The position numbers were made by a program, and so were the translations under genes. The notes beneath the pieces are model-generated. The model was not told the origin of the DNA. It searched no databases and saw only the letters and a program-made list of their open reading frames with translations. A DNA stretch of 64,000 nt from Novipirellula sp052161655 (GTDB lineage: Bacteria; Planctomycetota; Planctomycetia; Pirellulales; Pirellulaceae), in contig NZ_CP197418.1 of the NCBI RefSeq assembly GCF_052161655.1, positions 620,001 through 684,000 of the forward strand, read 5' to 3'. Below are positions 1-7,065 of this stretch, piece after piece. Positions within the stretch are counted from its first letter, which is position 1. Each line of letters begins with the position of its first letter.

Positions 1-1139
1 AAAAGACGATCTCATCGGACAGAATTGAAAAAAGCATTCTTCAGCAGCTCATTTACAGCGCGGGAAGAAAGCAGCTGGAATATTCAAGGTTCAAGAAGAT
101 ACGGAAGCCGATTTGGTTGCGGACAAAGGCGTTCTTTCTAAGTGTCTTTGCAATCTTGACAGGAGTGGCAATCAAGTATTGGGACAATCTCGAGAAATTC
201 GTGGCTGAGGCGGATCGCTGGCAGGAGTTTGCTGTGGAAGGAACTGCCGGCTTGCTTTGGTTGGTCCTTTTTGTCGCTATCCTTCACGGAGTCTTAAAGG
301 CGAGTGCAGGGCTCTCGATCAAAAAGCTTTCTCTCAAGAACGCCGAGATCGAAACGGAGGACAAATCCAAGGAGTCTGTTTTTAACAAACACTTGGACGA
401 AATCGTCTACTTTTTCCAGGAAACGCCTTGCGACATCGTCATCATCGAGGATCTGGACCGATTCGGTAAAACCGAGATTTTCACGAAAATTCGCGAGATC
501 AATCAGCTCATCAATGCCAATCCGGACGTGAAGTCGCACAAGAAGAAGCCGATCGTCTTCCTATTTGCGATCCGCGACGATCTGTTCAAGGGAAAGGATC
601 GAACCAAGTTCTTCGACCTACTCATCCCCGTCATTCCGTTCGTCAGCGCAGGAAACGCTTACGACGTTCTCTATAACAAGCTGGAGAAGGCAGGACTCAG
701 GGAGACGCTGCAAGACAAGTTTCTTCGTCAGGTCACGGTCTACGTAACGGACAACCGTCACTTGGTGAACATTGTGAATGAGTACTCCCTGTATCGCAGA
801 ACTCTTTCCGATTCCAATCTCGATCCGAACAAGCTGTTCGCGATCATCCTCTACAAGGTGTTTTTCCCGAGCGATTTCGGAAAACTTCACATGAATCAAG
901 GAGTGCTTGCGAACCTCGTCGGAGAGCTTCAGGAAAGGAGGCGGAAGAAGCGGAAGGAACTTAGCCACGAGCTGAAACAGCTTAACGCGATGGAGAAGCA
1001 GGTCCGGGAAGGTCAAGTCCATTCTCGGGAATCCTTGGTTTGCGCGTATGACGACGGAAAAGGTACGCGGACTCTTTCTTACCTGTTCTTGATGTCGAGA
1101 CTTGCCTTGCTCCGGTGGCCGACACCGGATAGCGTTTGA
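1..1139 (+). CDS. YobI-like P-loop NTPase, 5' part outside window
   Basis: The frame is open from base 3, so the gene starts before the window; the TTG at 117 is an internal Leu codon rather than a start. The 378 visible residues include a segment ending IEKSILQQLIYS, two hydrophobic stretches (AFFLSVFAILTGVAIKYW and GTAGLLWLVLFVAILHG), and then a Walker B-type DIVIIEDLDRFG. The layout (ATPase interrupted by membrane segments, then the Walker B lobe) fits the YobI/KAP-like P-loop NTPases, membrane-anchored STAND-type ATPases linked to conflict systems. The Walker A must lie upstream. The family normally continues several hundred residues past this point, but here the frame stops at 1137-1139 after a stretch (from about 1040) that no longer looks like the family, so the gene may be 3' truncated. 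Family assignment is inferred from pattern only. Confidence 0.7.
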   Translation, partial: KTISSDRIEKSILQQLIYSAGRKQLEYSRFKKIRKPIWLRTKAFFLSVFAILTGVAIKYWDNLEKFVAEADRWQEFAVEGTAGLLWLVLFVAILHGVLKASAGLSIKKLSLKNAEIETEDKSKESVFNKHLDEIVYFFQETPCDIVIIEDLDRFGKTEIFTKIREINQLINANPDVKSHKKKPIVFLFAIRDDLFKGKDRTKFFDLLIPVIPFVSAGNAYDVLYNKLEKAGLRETLQDKFLRQVTVYVTDNRHLVNIVNEYSLYRRTLSDSNLDPNKLFAIILYKVFFPSDFGKLHMNQGVLANLVGELQERRRKKRKELSHELKQLNAMEKQVREGQVHSRESLVCAYDDGKGTRTLSYLFLMSRLALLRWPTPDSV

Positions 1140-1526
1140 GTTGAAGAAGAAATACCCAATCACCTTACTGGACAATTGATCAGCTCCAATCCTACGACAT
1201 GCAAGAAGTCACGTACGTTGTGGGTTGCCCGCGGCGATCCCAATCAATCTGCGGTTGCAGCAAACCACGCGTCAGCGACCTGGATGACTCGGCCCGCTTT
1301 CTTAGCGTCCGCCCTAACCTGAGCGCAAGGTCGACAAAGACGATCGGTTGCGACTTCCTTAGGCCTCGACCTTGAAATCGCCGTTTCCTCGGGCATGCTA
1401 CCAAGTGATCCACGCTAAATCGATTGACTCACGGAGTGATCCAAGGTCGAATTCACTTGGATCACCCGGCGGTGCGGGCGTTCAAAAGTGAGTTACCCGA
1501 TAAGGCGAACACTATGAAGCATTTTT
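1140..1526. other. Gene-free spacer with a perfect 10-bp hairpin
   Basis: No convincing gene lies here. A perfect 10-bp stem, GTGATCCAAG at 1436-1445 with CTTGGATCAC at 1456-1465, encloses a 10-nt loop. A partial copy of the same word (CCAAGTGATCC) lies just upstream near 1401. The 13-mer TTACCCGATAAGG at 1493-1505 recurs as TAACCCGATAAGG at 1902-1914, so the two flank the large palindrome that follows. Confidence 0.6.
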
Positions 1527-1865
1527 CATAACCCGAATGCGTCAGCGAGGGACTCTTGAACCAGCGCCGGTCCCTCGCTTACGCGTTTTGAAGTTGCGAG
1601 TTTCGATGTTCTCCGGGCCAAAGGCCCAACAATTTGCCTAGCCTGGTCCAACGGGGCAGGTTTTCGATGCAAAGAAACCTAAGGGCCATCGGCCCGGTCA
1701 TTTGCCAGCCGCCCTCAGTAGATCCGAGCAAACGAACGGGCCGTTGGTCCTAAAATTCATTGGTTTTCTTGGCCCCAGCCCGTTGGACTGGGCTAGGTAA
1801 ACTTCCGGGGCTTTGCCCCTAAATACAAACCGCAACTTCAAAACTTACGCGTTCGGGTTGTGATG
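1527..1865. repeat. Large imperfect palindrome (~340 nt)
   Basis: The two halves are inverted copies of one another over almost the whole length. CATAACCCGAATGCGT near 1527 pairs with ACGCGTTCGGGTTGTGATG at 1847-1865; GTTTTGAAGTTGCGAG near 1584 pairs with CGCAACTTCAAAAC near 1831; the GCCTAGCC...GTCCAACGG block near 1637-1653 pairs with CCGTTGGAC...GGGCTAGG near 1780-1797. A nested hairpin (GCGTCAGCGAGGGAC with GTCCCTCGCTTACGC, 1540-1583) sits in the left arm only. The structure looks like a non-coding, foldback (MITE-like) dispersed repeat; no reading frame is supported in it. Confidence 0.8.
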
Positions 1866-1893
1866 ACCTAGCAAAACACGACTTAGAAATTCT

Positions 1894-2184
1894 TCACAGC
1901 GTAACCCGATAAGGGCACCATGAATTCCTATTTGCCAAACTTGTCCTCGCGACCATGCTTTTCATGCCCGGGTGATCTGCGTTGATGACAAAACCTCCGA
2001 CGTAACGATAGTCGGCGGCATTGATTGACTGCTTTATTTCACCTTGACGTCGCCCCGTCGTTGCTTTCCACCCCCTGATGTACAATGCAAAGCCGATGAA
2101 CGTCATCATCGCGGACAGCCAGAGAATTGCACGCGATTTGGCGGTGGCCGTGCGTCTGGACGCAGGATCACCCACTGCTGCCAC
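1894..2184 (-). CDS. Possible small membrane protein, unknown
   Basis: A 96-codon frame starting at GTG, with one hydrophobic stretch (AILWLSAMMTFIGFALYI, about residues 19-36) followed by a basic segment and a polar tail. It is divergent from the next small ORF, with about 55 bp between starts. The last codons run into the TAACCCGATAAGG direct repeat flanking the palindrome, so the C-terminus could be repeat-derived. There is no recognised family and no good ribosome binding site. It could equally be chance coding; the opposite-strand frame here looks no better. Confidence 0.3.
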   Translation of the reverse strand: MAAVGDPASRRTATAKSRAILWLSAMMTFIGFALYIRGWKATTGRRQGEIKQSINAADYRYVGGFVINADHPGMKSMVARTSLANRNSWCPYRVTL

Positions 2185-2242
2185 CGCGTGAATTCAAACG
2201 TGATTCGACTGGCAGCCTTCCAAACTCAAACGCGAGTTGCAG

Positions 2243-2524
2243 ATGATCGCCCCTGTCCCTACTTCGCGGCATCACTTTCCGTACAAGAATGCTTTTCTCG
2301 GCTTTATACTCGTCATGCTCGTTGCCAATATCGCAATCCTGGTGACCGAGGGTGACTACGGTTACGGCAAATACACGAGCATCGTCGTCACGCTGATGCT
2401 TCTTTTCAACCACGTCGCGTTTCAATACAAACTGCCTGGATCATTTCGCCCCCTTGCGAAACTGCTTGCCTGGACGTGGCTCAGTATTGGGTTGTTATAC
2501 ATCGGCACGGTTGTGCTTCGCTGA
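2243..2524 (+). CDS. Small multi-pass membrane protein, unknown
   Basis: A 93-aa frame from ATG 2243 (an in-frame TTG lies two codons upstream). Three hydrophobic segments are visible: NAFLGFILVMLVANIAILV (about 16-34), YTSIVVTLMLLFNHVAF (about 44-60) and LLAWTWLSIGLLYIGTVVL (about 73-91), with short charged or glycine-tyrosine loops between. This regular spacing of membrane helices is unlikely by chance, so I favour a real inner-membrane protein. No family is recognised and nothing in the neighbourhood suggests a function. Confidence 0.5.
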   Translation: MIAPVPTSRHHFPYKNAFLGFILVMLVANIAILVTEGDYGYGKYTSIVVTLMLLFNHVAFQYKLPGSFRPLAKLLAWTWLSIGLLYIGTVVLR

Positions 2525-2908
2525 CAAGTCTCGCGTGCCACGTGATCGAACAACGCACATCGCAGCCTCCAAAACGCGGATACCTAGGCCATCCACCCGA
2601 GCGCGGCATCAGGCGACCAGAAATTGAGAATCAATCGGCCGCACCTGATGACGGCAATCGATCAGCGACAAGTGACTACGTCTATTGCACCGAAGGTGGG
2701 AACACTAATCGGCGCTGATCCGCACTAATCGATTAGCGAAGATGAGTGGGGATTAGTGTTCAACATTGTCCTGCTTTCGATGAATTGAGCTGGTAGCTCG
2801 TTGGCCTATTTGATTTCATCAGACATCGACTTTCTGCCATTCCCATCGGATGTCACGGCTGGATTGGGGTGCGGCCTAAAGACTGTCCGCAGGCGATTTG
2901 CCGCGATT
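2525..2908. other. Gene-free spacer with ACTAATC repeats
   Basis: No gene is supported. Around 2702-2757 the word CACTAATC occurs twice in direct orientation (near 2703 and 2725) and once inverted as GATTAGTG (near 2750), a short foldback cluster. The rest shows no recognisable signal. Confidence 0.5.
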
Positions 2909-3167
2909 TCAATCTTTCTGTCCTCACTTGCGGCGTGATCAATTTCGTCATGCTGGAACAAGCCGGCCTCGGAATCTGTGGATCGATGCCACGTGTGCTT
3001 CACCGACAATTTGGTTCGGCCGTCGCCCGGACGATAGGTAGACAGAAAAATTGGTGCGACAGAAAAATGAGCCTGCCATGGAGATACGTAGTTAGGCCTG
3101 AACGCTCACGTCATCTTTATTTTTTATCCCTTTCATCTTCTAACCTTTCGCCTCTTCTCAGTCACAA
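2909..3167. repeat. Dispersed hairpin repeat, uninterrupted copy
   Basis: Begins with TCAATCTTTCTGTCCTCAC (2909-) and contains GGAACAAGCCGGCCTCGGAAT, CACCGACAATTTGG and then GACAGAAAAATTGGTGCGAC (3041-3060), followed by a T-rich tail ending near CTTTCGCCTC and GTCACAAG. CAATCTTTCTGTC and GACAGAAAAATTG are inverted relative to each other, so the first half can fold back. The same sequence occurs at 3375-3499 joined to 4106-4249, where it is split by an insertion. No coding function is seen. Confidence 0.8.
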
Positions 3168-3374
3168 GACGTCAGTGCGGAGTAAATGACATCGCATTTT
3201 GGCTCTACGATTTTCCTGCTCCCTCTACTTTTCTGCCCAACCTCTGGTTGTATGGAGTGCAGCTGCTATCTCTTCGCAAGTTTGCTGCTACGACGCCGAT
3301 GGCGCCCACATTCAGGTTCGGAAAGTAGGTGACAATCGCAATGCGGTGAGACTGTCATTTGATTCCCCTCTTTT

Positions 3375-3499
3375 GAATCTTTCTGTCCTCACTTGCGGGG
3401 TAACCAAATTCGTCATGCTGGAACAAGCCGGCCTCGGAATCGGTGGATCGTTGCCGCGTGTGGGGCTCACCGACAATTTGGTTCGGCCGTCGCTCGGAC
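3375..3499. repeat. Dispersed hairpin repeat, left part of interrupted copy
   Basis: Matches the first half of the repeat at 2909 closely (TTTCTGTCCTCACTTGCGG, then the CATGCTGGAACAAGCCGGCC block, then CCGACAATTTGGTTCGGCCG) and stops matching exactly after TCGCTCGGAC at 3490-3499. The right part resumes at 4096-4105 with the same ten bases. A 153-codon frame from 3199 runs across this repeat and is not considered a gene. Confidence 0.75.
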
Positions 3500-4105
3500 C
3501 TTTGGCAATAGAACGGAGCAATAAAAGGGTGTTTTCGAGCTGGACCGTTTTTTACTTTGATGTCGCGCGCCCCGTGTTTGCGGGTTTGATGCCTGGGGAG
3601 ATGGCAGTCGAAATTCTAATTTGTTTCTGTGGACACCTATGCTCTTACCTACGGTACTGACGCTCTTGTTTATCACGATCAGTATCATTGCTCCCCTTAC
3701 TGCACCTGCTGGGAATGTCGAACGGGACACTCCGTGCGGTTACAATACATTGCGTCACCGCAGTTCCCGATTCGACACTGGGTGCGTATGCCAACCCACT
3801 TTCCGAAACCGATCTACACGTTGACCGAGTACTGCCGCTATTCCGATTCGGAGAAATATCATGCCCAACGAGAGTCAAACAACTTGCCCGGGTTGCCTAA
3901 AGCAAATGAGTACGAGCGATGAAAGCTGTCCGACCTGCGGGTACAGCGACCGTGACGTTCATTTGCGACGATTAGAACTGGAGGGCGAAGCAGAACGTCG
4001 CATCCAACGAGCCAAAATGCTGGGCAAACTGTTTCGATTCCTGCGATTAACGCACCAATTTCGTTAAGCAATCTCCGGTCGTTGAACCCGGAACATCGCT
4101 CGGAC
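3500..4105. mobile_element. 606-bp inserted segment with TCGCTCGGAC duplication
   Basis: This segment interrupts a dispersed repeat whose uninterrupted copy lies at 2909-3167. TCGCTCGGAC is present at both junctions (3490-3499 and 4096-4105), where the uninterrupted copy has a single TCGCCCGGAC, so it behaves as a 10-bp target duplication. The only plausible gene inside is the zinc-ribbon ORF at 3861. I see no terminal inverted repeats and no transposase, so if it is mobile it is non-autonomous. Unequal rearrangement between repeats is the alternative. Confidence 0.5.
3861..4067 (+). CDS. Small zinc-ribbon protein
   Basis: A 68-aa frame from ATG 3861, with GGAG seven bases upstream as ribosome binding site. 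Residues 9-27 contain two CxxC knuckles (CPGC and CPTCG) spaced as in a zinc ribbon, followed by a charged helix (LRRLELEGEAERRIQRAK). This looks like the N-terminal ribbon and coiled linker of a larger family, ending in a short basic tail, so it may be truncated. Its function is unknown; single zinc ribbons of this kind usually mediate protein or nucleic-acid contacts. It is the only gene inside the segment that interrupts the surrounding repeat. Confidence 0.55.
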   Translation: MPNESQTTCPGCLKQMSTSDESCPTCGYSDRDVHLRRLELEGEAERRIQRAKMLGKLFRFLRLTHQFR

Positions 4106-4249
4106 GAGAGGTGGGCAGAAAAATTGGTGCGACAGAAAAATGAGACTGCCATGGCGAAAGGGGATTTGGGTTTGAAAGCTCGCTTCGTCTTCATTTTTTA
4201 TCCTTTCATCTTTTAGCCTTTCGCCTCCTCTAAGGTGCGAGTCACAGGG
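4106..4249. repeat. Dispersed hairpin repeat, right part of interrupted copy
   Basis: Continues the repeat broken at 3499: GGCAGAAAAATTGGTGCGAC (4114-4133) then CAGAAAAATGAGACTGCCATGG, then a T-rich tail ending TTTCGCCTCC and GAGTCACAG, corresponding base for base to 3035-3167 with scattered changes. An inverted echo (TCAATTTTTCTGTCGCATCA) occurs near 4709. Confidence 0.75.
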
Positions 4250-4815
4250 TTTGCCCCCCTGCCACCGCTTTGCACGTTGACAGCGATCGCTGCCGCCGCT
4301 CCGCGGCTTAGTGGTGTTATGGCGTCCGATACCCCATGCTTACGCATGGGGCTAAATGCTTTCGCCGCTAACGCGGCTTTCGTGCATTGCCCATTCGCGT
4401 TCATTCGCGGGCCAATCGTTTGGAAACGTGAAATAGCGTCTCCTGCCGAAACAAGCTGCGATGGCCCCTCCGGGACGAACCAAACCAACGTGGGATCTCC
4501 TGCCGTCGCGTTGCGACTATCCGGGGCGAGGTGCGTGTTGTTCCACGGACTCACGTCCGTGGCTATCACATTTCGTCGCGTTGCGACTGGGGGGAACAGG
4601 AGGCCGCGGCACCACCATGGCTGGATGTGGTCACCAAAAACACGTTGTCGGCAAGCGGGTCAAATGGAAGATTTTGACAACCGAAGTGGCCGTCTTGCGG
4701 TTCTTGGTTTCAATTTTTCTGTCGCATCATTTTCCTGCTTTCACTCCCGGCATGATCAAATGCCGAACGCGGGGGCAAGACAGGGGCGACAGTCAATGAT
4801 GCCGAATGTCAAAAG
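4250..4815. repeat. REP-like palindrome cluster
   Basis: There are several short GC-rich palindromes: CCCCATGCTTACGCATGGGG (4332-4351), GCCGCTAACGCGGC near 4363, and CCACGGACTCACGTCCGTGG near 4543. The last is followed by CTATCACATTTCGTCGCGTT. The same word order recurs near 61493-61540 (CCGGACTAGCGTCCGG, GGCTATCAA, then GTCGCTATCGCGACT). A 211-codon frame over this region spans the palindromes and runs into the tRNA, so it is not accepted as a gene. Confidence 0.65.
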
Positions 4816-4889
4816 TAGGGGTGGCAGGACTCGAACCCGCGACCAAGGAATTATGAGTTCCCTGCTCTAACCGACTGAGCTACACCCCC
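4816..4889 (-). tRNA. tRNA with CAU anticodon (Met, possibly Ile2)
   Basis: On the minus strand a 74-nt cloverleaf is readable. The acceptor arm GGGGGTG (4889-4883) pairs with CACCCCT, followed by discriminator A at 4816. The D-arm has CTCA/GAGC. The anticodon stem GGGAA/TTCCT encloses the loop CTCATAA, anticodon CAU. The T-arm is GCGGG-TTCGAGT-CCTGC. No CCA is encoded. An anticodon CAU with this loop suits elongator tRNA-Met. The GCAGG..ACTCATAAT..TTGGTCGC pattern also resembles Ile2 (lysidine-modified) tRNAs, so the amino acid is not settled by sequence alone. Confidence 0.92.
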
Positions 4890-5587
4890 GGTTGTGCCGC
4901 AGAGTTTAACATACTCTCCCTTAGTGTCGCACTAGGTGGTTTTCGCCTATAAGAAAAACGACACTTTTTTTCACCCGAACGTTCGGTACTTTCGGTTTTG
5001 CTCTCACAAACCGTCGCATCCCACTGTTCGTCCTGGCGAGTGTCGCTCAGCTCTCCGAGCTGTTAGCGTTCATTAAGCCGACGCAAACCTAAAACGACGC
5101 AACGGGTCATTCTCAAGAACGATCCGTGCCTTCGACGTCAATCGGCACATCGGCAGCTAGCACATGTACTGTGCAACCGATTTTCATCTCAGGCACGGGC
5201 GACGTCGGTGAATCCCTCGATCGAGAGCTGTTTGACACGAGCTAACGCGGAATGAAAACAGGTTAGAAAATGGAAGGTTAAAAAATTTGAACGCATACCG
5301 ACGACAGCAATCTCTCGACCGCACCGCACTCTCAGGGGACAGAAACGTGCAGCAAGAAATGGAGGCCGCTCACCATGTGCCAACACAGATTCGCAATTTT
5401 CCATCCTGCCATTTCCTAACCTGTCATCTTTTAACCCTTCATTTTCTAACCTTCCTTGCCAGACCGCCAGCACATGTTCCGTGCAAGCAATTGTCATCTC
5501 TGCCGTGGAAACCCTATTGAATCCAGGCTGTATCATTATCGAGAGTGGCACTGAGCTGAGTTAATGTCACGCAAACAAATGAAGGTG
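4890..5587. repeat. Spacer with ~250-bp direct repeat, copy 1
   Basis: From about 5218 (TCCCTCGATCGAGAGC) to about 5477 this spacer carries a sequence repeated at 10515-10750 on the far side of the DUF1501/PSCyt gene pair. Shared words include ATGGAAGGTTAAAAAAT, CGACAGCAATCTCTCG, GGGACAGAAACG and CCTGTCATCTTTTAACC. A second, shorter direct repeat (AGCACATGT, CTGTGCAA or CCGTGCAA, then TTGTCATCTC or TTTTCATCTC) brackets it at about 5158-5190 and 5469-5501. The 5' part (4890-5150), upstream of the tRNA, shows no gene; short frames here are unsupported. Confidence 0.7.
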
Positions 5588-7045
5588 TTAGCTGAGCAAG
5601 TCTTGGATTACATTTCCGGACACGTCCGTCAAACGGTAGTCGCGGCCTTCGTGGCGGTAGGTTAGCCGTTTATGGTCGACCCCCAATTGATGCAGCAACG
5701 TCGCGTGCAAATCGTGGACGTGAACAGGATCCCTGGTGATGTTGTAACCGAATTCGTCGGTCTCTCCGTGAATATACCCTTGACGCATTCCACCGCCCGC
5801 CATCCACATCGTGAAACAACGCGGATGATGGTCGCGACCAAAGTTGTCCGGTTTGATTGCTCCTTGGCTGTAGGCTGTGCGTCCAAACTCACCGCCCCAG
5901 ATCACAAGCGTGTCGTCCAGTAAGCCTCGGCGTTTTAGATCCAACACCAAGGCGGTCGCTCCTTGGTCGGTTTCTTTGCACTTGGTCGCCAATCCACTTG
6001 GCAAACCACCGTGGTGATCCCAGTCGCGATGACAAAGCTGGATAAAGCGAACACCTCGTTCGGCCAAACGTCGGGCTAACAAGCAATTGTTTGCGAACGA
6101 AGGTTTACCAGGCGTCGCGCCATACAAATCCAAGGTTTCCTGCGACTCTTGCGACAAATCTGTCAACTCGGGCACACTCGACTGCATACGAAACGCCAAC
6201 TCGTAGTTTTCAATTTGCGCAGCGATTGCCGGATCGCCAAGATTGCTCAACGTCAACGCGTTCAATTCGTTCGTCGCATCGAGCAATTGTCGGCGTGATT
6301 GGGCGTTCACACCGGGCGGGTTCGAAACGAACAACACGGGATCTCCCGCATTGCGAAATTGTACGCCACCGTACTGCGAAGGCAGAAAGCCACTTCCCCA
6401 ATAACGCGTTTGCAACGTTTGACCACCACCGCCGCTGGTCAGCACCACGAACGCGGGCAAGTCAGTATTATCACCACCCAAACCATAAGCCAACCAAGCT
6501 CCCATCACGGGCCGACCGGGTTGTTGATTGCCGGTTGCAAAAAAGGTAACGGCGGGATCGTGGTTAATCGGATCGGTGTTGACCGTGCGAACGAATGTGC
6601 ACTCGTCCACGATCCGCGTCAGGTTTGGTAATAGCTCGGAAATGTCCATGCCGACGTTGCCATGCTTAGCAAACTTAAATGGCGAACCGACACAGAGCAG
6701 GTTCTTTTGGCCGCTGGTCATCGTCGTAATGCGTTGGCCCTTGCGAACGCTTTCGGGCAAATCCTTGCCCGTCATTTCGACCAATGTCGGTTTGGGATCG
6801 AACAAATCTAATTGCGAAGGCGCGCCCGACATGAACAAATAGATAATTCGTTTCGCTTTGGGGGCAAAATGCAACTGCCCCATCGCCCCCGCGACAGCAG
6901 TGCTCGCAGCGCTGGCCGAACCGCCCGAAGCATTCGGATTGTTTAAAAGCGAAGCCAACGCCCAGGCTCCCATGCCCGTCGTACTGTTTTGCAAAAAGCG
7001 ACGTCGTTGCAAAGAGAAATCATTGTGTTGATGCATGGAAAGCAT
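5588..7045 (-). CDS. DUF1501 family exported protein
   Basis: The 485-aa protein begins with a twin-arginine-type signal (QRRRFLQNSTTGMGAWALAS), so Tat export is predicted. DUF1501 proteins have an alkaline-phosphatase/sulfatase-like fold and in planctomycetes are nearly always encoded next to PSCyt1/DUF1549/DUF1553 cytochromes; their reaction is unknown. Family-typical stretches are LFMSGAPSQLDLFDPKP near the start, CHRDWDHHGGL (about residue 340), WGGEFGRT, and GRDHHPRCFTMWMAGGG near the C-terminus. It lies 20 bp downstream of the cytochrome gene on the same strand and is almost certainly cotranscribed. ATG 7045 is used; ATG 7036 is also possible. The gene looks intact. Confidence 0.93.
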   Translation of the reverse strand: MLSMHQHNDFSLQRRRFLQNSTTGMGAWALASLLNNPNASGGSASAASTAVAGAMGQLHFAPKAKRIIYLFMSGAPSQLDLFDPKPTLVEMTGKDLPESVRKGQRITTMTSGQKNLLCVGSPFKFAKHGNVGMDISELLPNLTRIVDECTFVRTVNTDPINHDPAVTFFATGNQQPGRPVMGAWLAYGLGGDNTDLPAFVVLTSGGGGQTLQTRYWGSGFLPSQYGGVQFRNAGDPVLFVSNPPGVNAQSRRQLLDATNELNALTLSNLGDPAIAAQIENYELAFRMQSSVPELTDLSQESQETLDLYGATPGKPSFANNCLLARRLAERGVRFIQLCHRDWDHHGGLPSGLATKCKETDQGATALVLDLKRRGLLDDTLVIWGGEFGRTAYSQGAIKPDNFGRDHHPRCFTMWMAGGGMRQGYIHGETDEFGYNITRDPVHVHDLHATLLHQLGVDHKRLTYRHEGRDYRLTDVSGNVIQDLLS

Positions 7046-7065
7046 TTCTATAATTCTTAAATTCG

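Noticed and set aside
3199..3660. 153-codon plus-strand frame
   Set aside because: It runs straight through the dispersed repeat and across the 3499 insertion junction, has no ribosome site and no protein-like composition.
3629..3922. 97-codon cysteine-containing frame overlapping the zinc-ribbon gene
   Set aside because: It overlaps the better supported zinc-ribbon ORF in another frame and lacks a ribosome site; the Cys spacing is not a recognised motif.
4235..4870. 211-codon plus-strand frame
   Set aside because: It covers REP palindromes and runs antisense into the tRNA gene.
4816..4889. tRNA as integration site for a genomic island
   Set aside because: No duplicated tRNA 3' fragment or tyrosine integrase was found on either side.
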